Shown: positions 15,980 to 25,608, counted from the stretch's first letter. The stretch: 64,000 nt of DNA from Verrucomicrobiota bacterium (GCA_022710725.1 JAKLGK010000007.1:186001-250000), one strand, 5' to 3'. The notes: generated from the letters alone by a model not told the origin. Made by a program: numbers and translations.

Positions 15980-17040
15980 ACGTGGACGATCTCATCGGCC
16001 GCCCGGCCGCCTGGCTGGATGCCGGGGGCGGGTCCGACCCGGTGGTCAGCAGCCGCATCCGGCTGGCGCGCAACCTGCACAACGCCGCCTTCCCCGGCTG
16101 GGCCGGCGAGGAGGAGTGCGAGAAGATCTGGCAGTCCCTGCGCCCCACGCTGCAGGCCGCGCCGACCCTCTCCGGATCCTACGCCGTGGGGATGGAAGAG
16201 CTGGACGAGTTGGACCGGCAGATCCTGTTCGAGCGGCACCTGATCAGCCACGAGCACGCCGGCCGGGGCCGCGGCAGCGGGCTGGTCGGCACGCCGGACG
16301 AGCGCGTGGCCGTGATGGTCAACGAGGAGGACCACCTCCGCCTGCAGGTGATCCGGCCGGGACTCGACATCCGCGAGGCCTGGGAGGTCATGAACCGGCT
16401 GGACGACGAGATCGGGGGCCGGGTGCGCTACGCCTTCTCGCCCCGCCTCGGCTACCTGACCGCCTGCCCGTCCAACGTCGGCACCGGCCTGCGCGCCAGC
16501 GTGATGGTGCACGTCCCGGGCCTCGTGCTCATGAACGAAATCAATCCCGTGATCAAGGGCGTCACCAAGATCGGACTGGCGGTCCGCGGCCTGTGGGGCG
16601 AGGGCACGGAGGCTGTCGGCAACATGTTCCAGGTGTCCAACCAGATCACCCTCGGCGAGAAGGAAGGCGAGATCGTCCACGGCCTGGAGCAGATCGTGCT
16701 GGAGATCGTCGAGCACGAGAAGAACGCGCGGGCCCGTCTGCGGGACCGGAAAGAGCCCGTCCTGCGCGACCACGTCGGGCGGTCGCTCGGGATCCTGCAG
16801 AACGCGCATATCCTGGCCTCCAAGGAGGCGCTGGACCTGGTTTCCGGTTTGCGATTGGGCCTGGAAATGGGTATATTGAAATGCAAGGACCGGCGGCCGC
16901 TGGACGAGCTGCTCGTCGTCACGCAGCCCGCGCACCTCCAGAAAAGGGAGGGGCGCAAGCTGAAGCCCCGCAACCGGGACGTGGCGCGGGCGCAGCAGGT
17001 GCGGCAGGTCCTGGCGGAAAGCGGCTTGAAGCTGGCGTAG
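15976..17040 (+). CDS. mcsB: Protein-arginine kinase McsB
   Basis: The protein has 354 aa from a GTG that overlaps the mcsA stop. It is a phosphagen-kinase (ATP:guanido phosphotransferase) fold. Visible motifs are 'VVSSRIRLARNLHNAAFPGW' (nucleotide-binding Arg residues), 'VMVNEEDHLRLQVI' (catalytic Glu region), 'GYLTACPSNVGTGLRASVMVHVPG' (the Cys loop) and 'VSNQITLGEKEGEIVHGLEQI'. McsB phosphorylates arginines and thereby marks proteins for ClpCP. The C-terminal phospho-arginine-binding region is present, so it should be a full kinase. Confidence 0.95.
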   Translation: MNVDDLIGRPAAWLDAGGGSDPVVSSRIRLARNLHNAAFPGWAGEEECEKIWQSLRPTLQAAPTLSGSYAVGMEELDELDRQILFERHLISHEHAGRGRGSGLVGTPDERVAVMVNEEDHLRLQVIRPGLDIREAWEVMNRLDDEIGGRVRYAFSPRLGYLTACPSNVGTGLRASVMVHVPGLVLMNEINPVIKGVTKIGLAVRGLWGEGTEAVGNMFQVSNQITLGEKEGEIVHGLEQIVLEIVEHEKNARARLRDRKEPVLRDHVGRSLGILQNAHILASKEALDLVSGLRLGLEMGILKCKDRRPLDELLVVTQPAHLQKREGRKLKPRNRDVARAQQVRQVLAESGLKLA

Positions 17041-17050
17041 GCGGTTGGCC

Positions 17051-19531
17051 ATGAACAATTTTACACCCAGGGCGCAGCAGGTGGTCCAGTTGGCCCGCAA
17101 GGAGGCCGACCGGTTCAACCACGGCTACGTCGGCACGGAGCACCTGCTCCTCGGCCTGGTCGCGCTGGGGCAGGGCGTGGCCGTCAACGTCCTGCGCAAG
17201 ATGGGCATCGACCTCGAGACCGTGCGCCTGGAGGTCGAGAAGGCCGTCGGCGTCGGTCCGGCGACCAAGACCGCCGGCAATGTGCCCTTCACCCCCCGCA
17301 TGAAGAAGGTCCTGGCCCTGGCCGGCAGCGAGGCCCGTGCCCTGAACCACGCCTACGTGGGCACCGAGCACCTCCTGCTCGGCCTGCTCCGCGAAGGCGA
17401 GGGCGCCGCCGCCCGCGTGCTGAAGAACCTCGAGGTGGACCTCGAAAAAACCCGCGTTGAGGTCATGAAGGAGCTGGATCCCGGCTACGACCCGTCCATG
17501 GAGCCGCCGCCCGGCGAGCCGTCCGGCGGGCCCGCCGGCCCCGAGGGCAAGCCGGCCGCCGCCAAGGATTCCAAGACCCCGGCGTTGAGCACGTTCGGGC
17601 GCGACCTGACCGACCTGGCGAACAAGGGCCAGCTCGACCCCGTGATCGGCCGGGCCAACGAGATCGAGCGCGTGATCCAGATCCTCTGCCGCCGGACCAA
17701 GAACAACCCCGTGCTCCTCGGCGAGGCGGGCGTCGGCAAGACCGCGATCGTCGAGGGCCTGGCCCAGGCCATCACCCGCGGCGACGTGCCGGAGCTGCTG
17801 CGCGGCAAGCGCGTGGTCACGCTTGACCTGGCGCTGATGGTCGCGGGCACGAAGTACCGCGGCCAGTTCGAGGAGCGGATCAAGGCCGTCATGGACGAGA
17901 TCCGCCGGAACAAGAACGTCATCCTCTTCATCGACGAGCTGCACAGCATCGTCGGGGCGGGCTCGGCCGAGGGCGCGATGGACGCGTCCAACATCATCAA
18001 GCCCGCGCTTTCCCGCGGCGAGCTGCAGTGCGTCGGCGCGACGACCCTGGCCGAGTACCGGAAGTTCATCGAGAAGGACGCCGCCCTCGAGCGCCGCTTC
18101 CAGTCCATCACCGTGCGCGAGCCGACGATCGAGGAGGCCGTCGAGATCCTCCGCGGCCTCCGCCCGCGCTACGAGGAGCACCACCACGCGAAGATCACCG
18201 ACGAGGCGATCGTCGAGGCCGTCCACCTCTCCTCGCGCTACCTGACCTCGCGCTACCTGCCGGACAAGGCGATCGACGTCATGGACGAGGCCGGCGCGCG
18301 CGGCCGCATCTCCGCGATGACCCGGCCGCCCGACCTCAAGGAGCAGGAGAAGAAGATCGAGGAGATCCGGAAGCAGAAGGAGGAGGCGATCAAGCTCCAG
18401 CAGTTCGAGCAGGCCGCCGCCTTCCGCGACCAGGAGCGCCAGGCCCGCGAGGAGGCCGACAAGGCCATGGAGGCGTGGCGCAAGGAGCAGGACGGCAAGA
18501 TCGTCACGGTCGATGCCGAGGACATCCGCCACATCGTATCCAAGTGGACCGGCGTCCCGCTGACCAAGATGGCCGACCTCGAGTCCAAGAAGCTCCTCCA
18601 GATGGAAGCGAACATCCGCAAGACCGTCATCGGGCAGGACGCCGCCGTGGCCGCGATCTCCAAGGCCCTGCGCCGCTCCCGCGCCGAGCTCAAGGACCCG
18701 CGCCGGCCGATCGGCTCGTTCATCCTGCTCGGCCCCACCGGCGTCGGCAAGACCCTGCTCGCCAAGGCCCTGGCCGAGTTCATGTTCGACGACCCCGACG
18801 CGCTGATCCAGATCGACATGTCCGAGTACATGGAGAAGTTCAACGTCTCGCGCATGGTCGGCTCGCCGCCGGGCTACGTCGGGTACGAGGAGGGCGGGCA
18901 GCTCACGGAGAAGGTCCGGCGCCGGCCCTACAGCGTGGTCCTCTTCGACGAGATCGAGAAGGCCCACCCGGACACGATGAACATCCTCCTGCAGATCCTC
19001 GAGGAGGGCAAACTGACCGACAGCCTCGGGCGCAGCGTGGACTTCCGCAACACGGTCGTGCTGATGACCTCCAACCTCGGCTCCGAGTTCGTGCGCAAGG
19101 GCGGGGCGATGGGCTTCAGCCGCACCGACGCCGCCGCGGACTACGACGCGCTGAAGAGGCAGATGCTCGACGAGGCCAAGCGCGTCTTCCGGCCGGAACT
19201 GCTCAACCGCGTCGAGGAAGTCATCGTCTTCCGGCAGCTCGGCATCGAGGACATGGAGAAGATCCTCGACCTCGAAGTCGCCAAGATCCGGAAACGCCTC
19301 GCGGCGAAGAATATCGAACTGCACCTCTCCGACCCGGCCCGGAAGTTCCTGATCGGCAAGGGATTCGATCCCCTCCTGGGCGCGCGGCCCATGCGCCGCG
19401 CTGTGGAGAAATACCTCGAGGATCCCCTCGCCGAAGAGCTCTTGAGCGGCCACCTCGCCGGCTCCGAGGCCATCGAGGTCACCGCCGACGGCGACGCCCT
19501 CAAGTTCGGCCAGCTCGCCGGCGCGAGTTGA
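17051..19531 (+). CDS. clpC: ATP-dependent unfoldase ClpC
   Basis: The protein has 826 aa from the ATG at 17051 (a TTG at 17045 is possible). It has two Clp N repeats ('[19 protein letters not shown]' and '[19 protein letters not shown]'), AAA1 with Walker A 'GEAGVGKT', a middle domain with a UVR-like helix ('[20 protein letters not shown]'), and AAA2 with 'GPTGVGKT' and '[13 protein letters not shown]'. It feeds arginine-phosphorylated or misfolded proteins to ClpP. The last nine codons (F-G-Q-L-A-G-A-S-stop, 19505-19531) recur exactly at 28701-28727. No terminator follows its stop, and the cas genes begin 83 bp later. Confidence 0.96.
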   Translation: MNNFTPRAQQVVQLARKEADRFNHGYVGTEHLLLGLVALGQGVAVNVLRKMGIDLETVRLEVEKAVGVGPATKTAGNVPFTPRMKKVLALAGSEARALNHAYVGTEHLLLGLLREGEGAAARVLKNLEVDLEKTRVEVMKELDPGYDPSMEPPPGEPSGGPAGPEGKPAAAKDSKTPALSTFGRDLTDLANKGQLDPVIGRANEIERVIQILCRRTKNNPVLLGEAGVGKTAIVEGLAQAITRGDVPELLRGKRVVTLDLALMVAGTKYRGQFEERIKAVMDEIRRNKNVILFIDELHSIVGAGSAEGAMDASNIIKPALSRGELQCVGATTLAEYRKFIEKDAALERRFQSITVREPTIEEAVEILRGLRPRYEEHHHAKITDEAIVEAVHLSSRYLTSRYLPDKAIDVMDEAGARGRISAMTRPPDLKEQEKKIEEIRKQKEEAIKLQQFEQAAAFRDQERQAREEADKAMEAWRKEQDGKIVTVDAEDIRHIVSKWTGVPLTKMADLESKKLLQMEANIRKTVIGQDAAVAAISKALRRSRAELKDPRRPIGSFILLGPTGVGKTLLAKALAEFMFDDPDALIQIDMSEYMEKFNVSRMVGSPPGYVGYEEGGQLTEKVRRRPYSVVLFDEIEKAHPDTMNILLQILEEGKLTDSLGRSVDFRNTVVLMTSNLGSEFVRKGGAMGFSRTDAAADYDALKRQMLDEAKRVFRPELLNRVEEVIVFRQLGIEDMEKILDLEVAKIRKRLAAKNIELHLSDPARKFLIGKGFDPLLGARPMRRAVEKYLEDPLAEELLSGHLAGSEAIEVTADGDALKFGQLAGAS
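19505..19531 (+). repeat. Left copy of 27-bp direct repeat (att-like, clpC 3' end)
   Basis: The last 27 bp of clpC including its TGA. All 27 bases recur in the same orientation at 28701-28727; the bases on either side differ. The two copies bracket the whole CRISPR-Cas locus. Confidence 0.9.
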
Positions 19532-19564
19532 CGCCGATCCCATCTCCCTGCTGAAACCCTCCGC

Positions 19565-19570
19565 TTGACA
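19565..19570 (+). promoter_or_regulatory. Consensus -35 element upstream of cas3
   Basis: A perfect TTGACA lies 45 bp before cas3, but no good -10 is found at 16-18 nt (TTTGGA at 17 nt is poor). A local cas promoter is therefore uncertain, and read-through from clpC is an alternative. The ribosome site before the ATG at 19615 is GGGGGAGA. Confidence 0.3.
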
Positions 19571-19614
19571 GGCGTGAGAGAATCGGCTTTGGAGAGACAG
19601 GGGGAGATTCATAC

Positions 19615-21804
19615 ATGCCGGGCCCATTCTACGCCCATAGCCGGGAAAGCGCGCCGCCGAAAAGGTGGCATCTCTTGGAGGACCATCTCAAGTGCACCGC
19701 CGAACTCGCCGCTAAGTTTGCCAAGCCATTCGGGGCGGAGGATTGGGCATATCTGGCGGGGCTGTGGCATGACTTGGGAAAATACTCAGAAGCATTCCAG
19801 CGGCGGCTGAACGGTTCGACAGAGCACGTCGACCACTCGACCGCAGGTGCGCAACATGCCGTGGCCGGTGACATCGATCCTCAGGCAGGGAAGCTGATCG
19901 CCTACGTGATTGCCGGCCATCACGGGGGGTTGCCGAACGGCTCTTCCGCCGTAAGTTCCGATCTTCAAGCGCGCTTGCGGAAGGTTGTCGAAGACTTCTC
20001 GCTCGTTCCACCCGACATTCTCTCGCCGAAGACACTGCCCAGACAGCTCTCTTGGCTGGACAAGGATCGATACCTCTATCAGATCGCGTTCTTCGTTCGC
20101 ATGCTCTTCTCCTGTCTTGTGGATGCGGACTTCCTGAACACGGAAGCCTTCATGAAACCCGAACAAGCGAAGGCGCGAGGAGGTCTTCCAGACATTGGAC
20201 GAATGGAGAAAAGGCTTTTCCGGTACTTGGAGATGCTGCCGGCCAAAGGCTCGGCCGCCGTTAGTCATGCGCGTCGTCGCGTCCTGCATGACTGCGTACA
20301 GGCGTCGAGTTGGCCGCCCAGCTTTTTCTCGCTTACGGTGCCCACGGGGGGTGGAAAGACGTTGTCATCACTGGCCTTCGCGTTGCGCCATGCCCGCACG
20401 CACGGTCTCGGCCGGGTCATCTACGCTCTCCCGTTCACCAGCATCATCGAGCAGAACGCGGATGTCTTCCGCAAGGCTCTGGGCGATTGCGCGGATGGTG
20501 TGATCGAACACCACAGTAACCTGGACCCGGATGAACGTGACGATGTCGCGAAGCTCGCGACGGAGAACTGGGATGCGCCGGTGGTCGTGACGACCAATGT
20601 TCAGCTCTTTGAGTCGATCCACGGCAATCGAGTGTCCGCCTGCCGGAAGCTGCACAATCTGGCGCGAAGCGTGATCATCCTGGATGAGGCACAGGCTCTG
20701 CCTGTCGCCCTTCTGGAGCCCTGCCTGGAGGCTCTCCGGGAGCTCGTTGCCGACTATGGCGCGACCGTTCTTCTTTGCACGGCAACCCAGCCGGCGCTGA
20801 ATCGGTGTGCGCAGTTTCCCAAGGGGATTGACCATGTCCACGAGATCATTCCCGATCCCTCTGCGCTCGCGGCTGAGCTGAAGCGCGTCAATGTGCGAGT
20901 GCTGGGCAAGCAGACCGATGAAGAAGTGGGTGAAGCGTTGCGGAAACATCCGCGCGCATTGTGCATTGTCAACACACGTCGGCATGCTCGGAAGCTTCAT
21001 GGACTGCTGGCCGGCGATGACTGCTTCCACTTAAGCGCACTGATGTGTCCAACGCACCGTCGGGCCGTCATCGCGACGATCAGGGAGCGTTTGGCGACGC
21101 CAAACGCTGCTTGTCGGGTGGTGAGCACGCAACTCATCGAGGCCGGCGTGGATGTTGATTTCCCGGTTGTGTTCCGGGCCATGGCGGGACTCGATTCGAT
21201 CGCGCAGGCCGCCGGACGCTGCAATCGCGAGGGACGGCTCGATCGAGGAGAGACATTCGTCTTTCAGGGCGAGAAGCCGCCGCCCGCCGGTCTCCTGCGG
21301 CAGGCCGCACAAGCCGCCGAGCTCGTTCTTCCGCTCTTCGCAGATGATCCGCTGAGCCTTGATGCCGTGCGTGCCTACTTTGAGCGGCATTACTGGACGC
21401 AATCCGATCGCATGGATGTGCCGGGAATCCTGAGGCGGACTCGGGAATTCGATCTGAAGACCCTCTGGATTCCGTTTGAGGGCATTGCCCGCGAGTTTCG
21501 CATGATTCGTGATGACGGTTGGCCCGTGCTCGTGCCCTACGACGAGGAGGCGCGAGGCTTGATCGCTGCGTTGCGTCGCGATGGCCCGTCGGGCGGTCTC
21601 CTCCGCAAGCTCCAGCGCTTCAGTGTGAATGTCTACGCGCAGGACCTGGCGAAGCTCGGGAGCGCGGTGGAGCAGATTCACGAACGCTATTTCGTTCTGA
21701 TTCGCGACGACGCGTACGATCCGCGCACGGGTCTGAATGTCGAGGTGTCCGAGGTGTTCGAGCCCGAGGCGCTCTATTTCGACGGAAAGGAGAAGCGAGG
21801 ATGA
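19615..21804 (+). CDS. cas3: Cas3 nuclease-helicase (type I-C)
   Basis: The protein has 729 aa, a fused HD nuclease and SF2 helicase that degrades targets bound by Cascade. HD motifs are 'YAHSRE', 'LWHDLGKYSEAF' (His52-Asp53) and 'VIAGHHGGLPNG'. Helicase motifs are Walker A 'VPTGGGKT' with Lys248, 'DEAQ' at 357-360, 'CTATQPAL' (motif III) and 'QAAGRCNREG' (motif VI). All metal and ATP residues visible are intact. It is first in the operon, 83 bp after clpC, and its stop overlaps the cas5c start (ATGA). Confidence 0.95.
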   Translation: MPGPFYAHSRESAPPKRWHLLEDHLKCTAELAAKFAKPFGAEDWAYLAGLWHDLGKYSEAFQRRLNGSTEHVDHSTAGAQHAVAGDIDPQAGKLIAYVIAGHHGGLPNGSSAVSSDLQARLRKVVEDFSLVPPDILSPKTLPRQLSWLDKDRYLYQIAFFVRMLFSCLVDADFLNTEAFMKPEQAKARGGLPDIGRMEKRLFRYLEMLPAKGSAAVSHARRRVLHDCVQASSWPPSFFSLTVPTGGGKTLSSLAFALRHARTHGLGRVIYALPFTSIIEQNADVFRKALGDCADGVIEHHSNLDPDERDDVAKLATENWDAPVVVTTNVQLFESIHGNRVSACRKLHNLARSVIILDEAQALPVALLEPCLEALRELVADYGATVLLCTATQPALNRCAQFPKGIDHVHEIIPDPSALAAELKRVNVRVLGKQTDEEVGEALRKHPRALCIVNTRRHARKLHGLLAGDDCFHLSALMCPTHRRAVIATIRERLATPNAACRVVSTQLIEAGVDVDFPVVFRAMAGLDSIAQAAGRCNREGRLDRGETFVFQGEKPPPAGLLRQAAQAAELVLPLFADDPLSLDAVRAYFERHYWTQSDRMDVPGILRRTREFDLKTLWIPFEGIAREFRMIRDDGWPVLVPYDEEARGLIAALRRDGPSGGLLRKLQRFSVNVYAQDLAKLGSAVEQIHERYFVLIRDDAYDPRTGLNVEVSEVFEPEALYFDGKEKRG

Positions 21805-22448
21805 GCTATGGCGTGAGAGTGCGAGTGCGGGGGGATTACGCCTGCTTCACGCGGCCTGAGATGAAGGCGGAGCGGGTCAGCTACGACGTGATGACGCCCT
21901 CGGCCGCGCGGGGTGTCTTGGAGGCGATCTACTGGAAGCCGGAAATCCGTTGGGCGGTGGACAAAATTCACGTGCTGAAGCCGATTCGCTTCACGAGCGT
22001 CCGGCGGAACGAGGTGTCGGACAAAGCTTCCGTCGACAACATGCTGACCGCGATGCGACGTGGACAGGGGAGTTTGGCGCTCTTCGTCGAAGACAAGAGG
22101 CAGCAGCGTGCCGCGATGATCCTGCGCGACGTAGAGTACGTGATTGAGGCCCATTTCGAGATCGTGTCCGGCGAGCGCAACGAAGGCAAACACCTCGACC
22201 AGTTCAACCGTCGCGTGAAAGACGGGGCGTGCTATCACCGGCCGTATCTCGGTTGCCGTGAGTTCCCGGCGTTGTTCGAGCCGGTTGCGGAGATCCCCGC
22301 CTCGCCTGTCAAAGGGGAGCGCGATCTGGGATTCATGCTCCACGATATCGACCACGCCAACGACCGGAGGCCGCACTTCTTCGATGCCAAGCTGGTGGAC
22401 GGTGTGCTGGATGTTCCACCATTCACACCAGCGGAGGTGAAGCCATGA
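21801..22448 (+). CDS. cas5c: Cas5c, crRNA-processing Cascade subunit
   Basis: The protein has 215 aa, started at the ATG overlapping the cas3 stop. 'VRVRGDYACFTRPEMKAERVSYDVMTPSAARGVLEAIYWKP' is the type I-C Cas5 (Cas5d) signature; in this subtype, which lacks Cas6, Cas5 itself cuts pre-crRNA in the repeat. No cas6 is found here, which agrees. It ends by ATGA overlap with cas8c. Confidence 0.94.
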   Translation: MSYGVRVRVRGDYACFTRPEMKAERVSYDVMTPSAARGVLEAIYWKPEIRWAVDKIHVLKPIRFTSVRRNEVSDKASVDNMLTAMRRGQGSLALFVEDKRQQRAAMILRDVEYVIEAHFEIVSGERNEGKHLDQFNRRVKDGACYHRPYLGCREFPALFEPVAEIPASPVKGERDLGFMLHDIDHANDRRPHFFDAKLVDGVLDVPPFTPAEVKP

Positions 22449-24178
22449 TTCTACAGGCGCTTGCACGGTACTATGGTCGGTTGGCTTCCGATTCCTCATC
22501 GGGCATTGCGCCGCCGGGCTACTGTGCGCAGGGGGTGACGACATCCCTTGTGCTCGGTCATGACGGCCAGATTCTGCAAGTGCGCGACATCAGAATCACC
22601 GGTAAGGGCAAGCCGAGGCCGGCACTTCTGGTCATCCCGGCGCGACCAACGGGCAGAACGGGCGCGTCCATCAAGCCGGGGTTTCTGGGAGACGAAACGG
22701 GGTACGCGCTCGGAGATGATGGCAAGGGCAAGGCGGAACGTGCGGCTGAGAAGTTCGACAGTTTTCGAAAGCTCCACCGCGACCTTCTTGCAGGCGTGGA
22801 TGATCCGGCTGCGGAAGCGATGTTGCGATTCCTCGATACGTGGGAAGCCGAGAAGGCAGCCGCACTCGATCGATGGATGGAATGGGTTGGCACAACCGTG
22901 GTCTTCGAGTACGCGGACGAAGGTTATCTGCACAACAGAGAGCGACTGAAGCGAGCTTGGGAACACATGCCTCAGACAAAGGACTCAACTGGCGGCGTCT
23001 GCCTCGTTACGGGCAACCCAAGTCCCATTGCACGCTTGCATCCTTCTATCAAAGGCGTCCGGAACGCTCAGACCACAGGCGCCGCGCTGGTGTCGTTCAA
23101 CTTCGATGCTGTCTGCTCCTACGGCAAGGAGCAGAGCTTCAACGCTCCGGTGAGTGAGTCGGCGGCGTTCGAATACACGACAGCGTTGAACCACCTGCTC
23201 AAACAGGGCCATCAGCGGATTCAATTGGCGGATGCCACCGCGCTCTACTGGACGGCACAAGCATCCAAGGCTGAATCGTTCATGGGGATGGTGTTCGAGA
23301 CCTCGGATGATACTGCAGAATTGGCCCGATTGCGCGAATGGCTGGAGGCCGTTCGCTCCGGTCGTTTCCCGAAGGACCTCGACCCGTCCGTTCCGTTTTA
23401 CATGCTCGGCTTGGCCGCTCCGGCCAAGGCGCGGTTGAGCGTGCGCTTCTGGTACGCCGGGACGGTGGGCGAGATGGGGGAGAGGCTGAAACGGCACTTC
23501 GAGGATCTGGCGATCAAGCGTCGGTTTGAGAATGAGCCCGAGTATCCCGCGCTTGATCGGCTTCTGCCGGAAACCGCCGTACTGCATGAAGCCAAGAATA
23601 TCCCCGAGACCCTGGCAGACGCGATGATGCGGTCCGTGCTTTCCGGCGGTCGCTATCCCGCGTCCCTTCTCCCGACCTTGCTGGCTCGCGCACACGCGGA
23701 ACAGGCGGCGAAGACCAAGAGGGGAAAGCCGGAAGCGAATGTGAGCTACTTTCGAGCTGCTTTGATCAAAGCGGTGCTGGTTAGAAACTACAACATGGAG
23801 GTGAGTATGAGTCTCAATCCCGACTGTCGGGAGCCCGGTTATCTGCTCGGTCGGTTGTTTGCGGTGCTGGAAAGGACGCAGGAATACGCGAATCCGGGGA
23901 TCAATGCGACCATCCGTGATCGTTACTACGGGTCCGCATCCGCGACGCCGGCTGCGGTATTCCCAGTACTTGTTCGACTGAACCAGCACCACTTATCCAA
24001 GCTCTCTGGCGACAAGAAGGGATTGGCCGTGACGATGGAGAACCTGAACGCTGACATCGTGGGAGGATTGCCGGAGCGTTTTCCGCCGCGATTGAACCTT
24101 GAGCAGCAGGGCATGTTCGCGCTCGGTTACTACCATCAACGCCTGGCCAAGAAGCAGGGAACCAAGGAGGAGAAATAA
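22445..24178 (+). CDS. cas8c: Cas8c (Csd1), large Cascade subunit
   Basis: The protein has 577 aa. The start 'MILQALARYYGRLASD' and 'GYCAQGVTTSLVLGHDGQILQVRDIR' match Csd1. This subunit recognises the PAM and holds the R-loop in type I-C. Its C-terminal about 120 residues form a helical domain equivalent to the small subunit, and an internal start for that part is listed separately. It overlaps cas5c by 4 bp and is 3 bp from cas7c. Confidence 0.94.
   Translation: MILQALARYYGRLASDSSSGIAPPGYCAQGVTTSLVLGHDGQILQVRDIRITGKGKPRPALLVIPARPTGRTGASIKPGFLGDETGYALGDDGKGKAERAAEKFDSFRKLHRDLLAGVDDPAAEAMLRFLDTWEAEKAAALDRWMEWVGTTVVFEYADEGYLHNRERLKRAWEHMPQTKDSTGGVCLVTGNPSPIARLHPSIKGVRNAQTTGAALVSFNFDAVCSYGKEQSFNAPVSESAAFEYTTALNHLLKQGHQRIQLADATALYWTAQASKAESFMGMVFETSDDTAELARLREWLEAVRSGRFPKDLDPSVPFYMLGLAAPAKARLSVRFWYAGTVGEMGERLKRHFEDLAIKRRFENEPEYPALDRLLPETAVLHEAKNIPETLADAMMRSVLSGGRYPASLLPTLLARAHAEQAAKTKRGKPEANVSYFRAALIKAVLVRNYNMEVSMSLNPDCREPGYLLGRLFAVLERTQEYANPGINATIRDRYYGSASATPAAVFPVLVRLNQHHLSKLSGDKKGLAVTMENLNADIVGGLPERFPPRLNLEQQGMFALGYYHQRLAKKQGTKEEK
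23797..23806 (+). promoter_or_regulatory. Internal ribosome binding site within cas8c
   Basis: GGAGGTGA (23797-23804) is a perfect 8-nt match to the anti-Shine-Dalgarno sequence and lies 5 nt from its GGAGG core to an in-frame ATG at 23807. An in-gene site of this strength is improbable by chance at this exact place. Confidence 0.75.
23807..24178 (+). CDS. cas11c: Cas11c small subunit, internal translation product of cas8c
   Basis: The protein has 123 aa in the cas8c frame, starting MSLNPDCREPGYLLGRLFAV and ending at the cas8c stop. It is all-helical and basic. Type I-C systems are known to make the Cascade small subunit Cas11 from an internal start in cas8c; the size (about 14 kDa), position and strong ribosome site here all fit. 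It lines the crRNA-target belly of Cascade. Proof would need protein evidence; the alternative start ATG at 23795 lacks such a site. Confidence 0.75.
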   Translation: MSLNPDCREPGYLLGRLFAVLERTQEYANPGINATIRDRYYGSASATPAAVFPVLVRLNQHHLSKLSGDKKGLAVTMENLNADIVGGLPERFPPRLNLEQQGMFALGYYHQRLAKKQGTKEEK

Positions 24179-24181
24179 CCC

Positions 24182-25048
24182 ATGACTGAAGCCATCAAGA
24201 ACCGATTCGAGTTTGTCTACCTGTTCGATGTTGAAAATGGAAACCCCAACGGAGACCCGGACGCCGGGAACATGCCGCGCATCGATCCGGAAACGGGGCA
24301 CGGGATTGTCACCGATGTATGCCTGAAACGCAAGGTGCGCAACTACGTACAGTTGGCCAAAGACGATGAGGCGCCCTTCATGATCTATGTGAAGGAGAAG
24401 GCCGTGCTCTCGACCTCGCGAGCCCCAGCCTACAAGGCGACCGAGGTGGAGGGGGACGAGGAGAAACGTATTGCGGCGGCACGCGCCTGGATGTGCGAGC
24501 ACTTCTATGACGTCCGTACGTTTGGCGCGGTGATGTCAACTAAGGTCAACAACTGCGGGCAGGTTCGAGGACCGGTACAGTTCAGCTTTGGTCGGAGCGT
24601 CGAACCGATTGCCGGCTTGGAATTGAGTATCACGCGTATGGCGGTGGAGACGGAGCAGGAGGCGAAAGATCAAGCTGGAGACAACCGCACGATGGGGCGC
24701 AAACATGCGGTGCCGTACGCGCTCTACCGGAGCGAAGGCTTCATCTCAGCCCCCTTGGCGGCCCAGACAGGCTTCTCCGAGGACGATCTGGAACTGCTCT
24801 GGCAGGCTCTCCAGAATATGTTCGAGCACGACCACTCCGCCGCTCGCGGCAAGATGGCGGCGAGAAAGCTGATTGTCTTCAAGCACGCCGACAAGCTTGG
24901 GAAGGCCCCCGCGCAAGCGCTGTTTGATTTGGTTGGCGTCGAGAGGTCGGGTGATGTCTCCAAGCCTGCGCGGGCCTACTCCGACTACAAGGTCAGGGTC
25001 AACAAGGCTGGAGTTCCTGCCGGCGTCGAGCTGATCGAGATGCTGTAG
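24182..25048 (+). CDS. cas7c: Cas7c (Csd2), Cascade backbone subunit
   Basis: The protein has 288 aa. The family start 'NRFEFVYLFDVENGNPNGDPDAGNMPRIDPETGHG' is clear, as are 'DVRTFGAVMSTKVNNCGQVRGPVQFSFGRS' and 'TMGRKHAVPYALYRSEGF'. Several copies polymerise along the crRNA spacer. It follows cas8c by 3 bp with a GGAGGAGAAA ribosome site. The next gene's ribosome site overlaps its stop. Confidence 0.95.
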   Translation: MTEAIKNRFEFVYLFDVENGNPNGDPDAGNMPRIDPETGHGIVTDVCLKRKVRNYVQLAKDDEAPFMIYVKEKAVLSTSRAPAYKATEVEGDEEKRIAAARAWMCEHFYDVRTFGAVMSTKVNNCGQVRGPVQFSFGRSVEPIAGLELSITRMAVETEQEAKDQAGDNRTMGRKHAVPYALYRSEGFISAPLAAQTGFSEDDLELLWQALQNMFEHDHSAARGKMAARKLIVFKHADKLGKAPAQALFDLVGVERSGDVSKPARAYSDYKVRVNKAGVPAGVELIEML

Positions 25049-25059
25049 GAGGGCGGATC

Positions 25060-25608
25060 ATGGCTAGAGAGCGACTCCCCGCTTCGCGGGTGGAGGGGAT
25101 GATCTACCTCCTCCGCGGCCAGCGGGTGATGCTGGATAGCGATCTCGCCACGCTGTACGGTGTGAAGACAAAGGAGTTGAACAAGGCGGTCAGTCGGAAT
25201 CGCGATCGGTTTCCGGCCGACTTTGTGTTTCCTCTTGCGCGAGAGGAAGTTGCGCGTTTGAGGTTCCAGATTGGAACCTCAAACGAAGGCCGTGGAGGCA
25301 GGCGGTATCGCCCTTACGCCTTCACCGAAGAGGGAGTTGCGATGCTTTCGGGCGTGCTTCGAAGCGAGCGCGCAGTGCACGTGAACGTGGCGATCATGCG
25401 AGCCTTTGTCCGTCTGCGCGGGCTTCTGGCGGCCCACCATGAACTCGCTGCGAAACTGACCGAATTGGAGCGTCGGGTCGCAAGCAATGAAGAAGGGATT
25501 CAGACGCTATTTGAAGCAATCCGTCAATTGATGTCACCGCCGGAACCAACCCGCAAACAGATCGGTTTCAGTGTGAGAGAAAAAAGAGCGCACTACGGGA
25601 GGAAATAA
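25060..25608 (+). CDS. ORF6N-domain DNA-binding protein inside the cas operon
   Basis: The protein has 182 aa. The ORF6N domain (about 10-95) is visible: 'IYLLRGQRVMLDSDLATLYGVKTKELNKAVSRNRDRFPADFVFPL' in pieces, then 'PYAFTEEGVAMLSGVLRSERAVHVNVAIMRAF', followed by a coiled coil (about 125-160) and a basic tail. ORF6N proteins are phage- and mobile-element-linked putative DNA binders. The ribosome site GGAGG overlaps the cas7c stop and its own stop abuts the cas4 GTG, so it is translated as part of the operon. It is not a known cas gene. It could be an operon autoregulator or cargo of the island. Confidence 0.85.
   Translation: MARERLPASRVEGMIYLLRGQRVMLDSDLATLYGVKTKELNKAVSRNRDRFPADFVFPLAREEVARLRFQIGTSNEGRGGRRYRPYAFTEEGVAMLSGVLRSERAVHVNVAIMRAFVRLRGLLAAHHELAAKLTELERRVASNEEGIQTLFEAIRQLMSPPEPTRKQIGFSVREKRAHYGRK

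Noticed and set aside
16919-19627. 902-residue minus-strand frame across clpC
   Set aside because: Mirror of clpC codons; no domain, no ribosome site.
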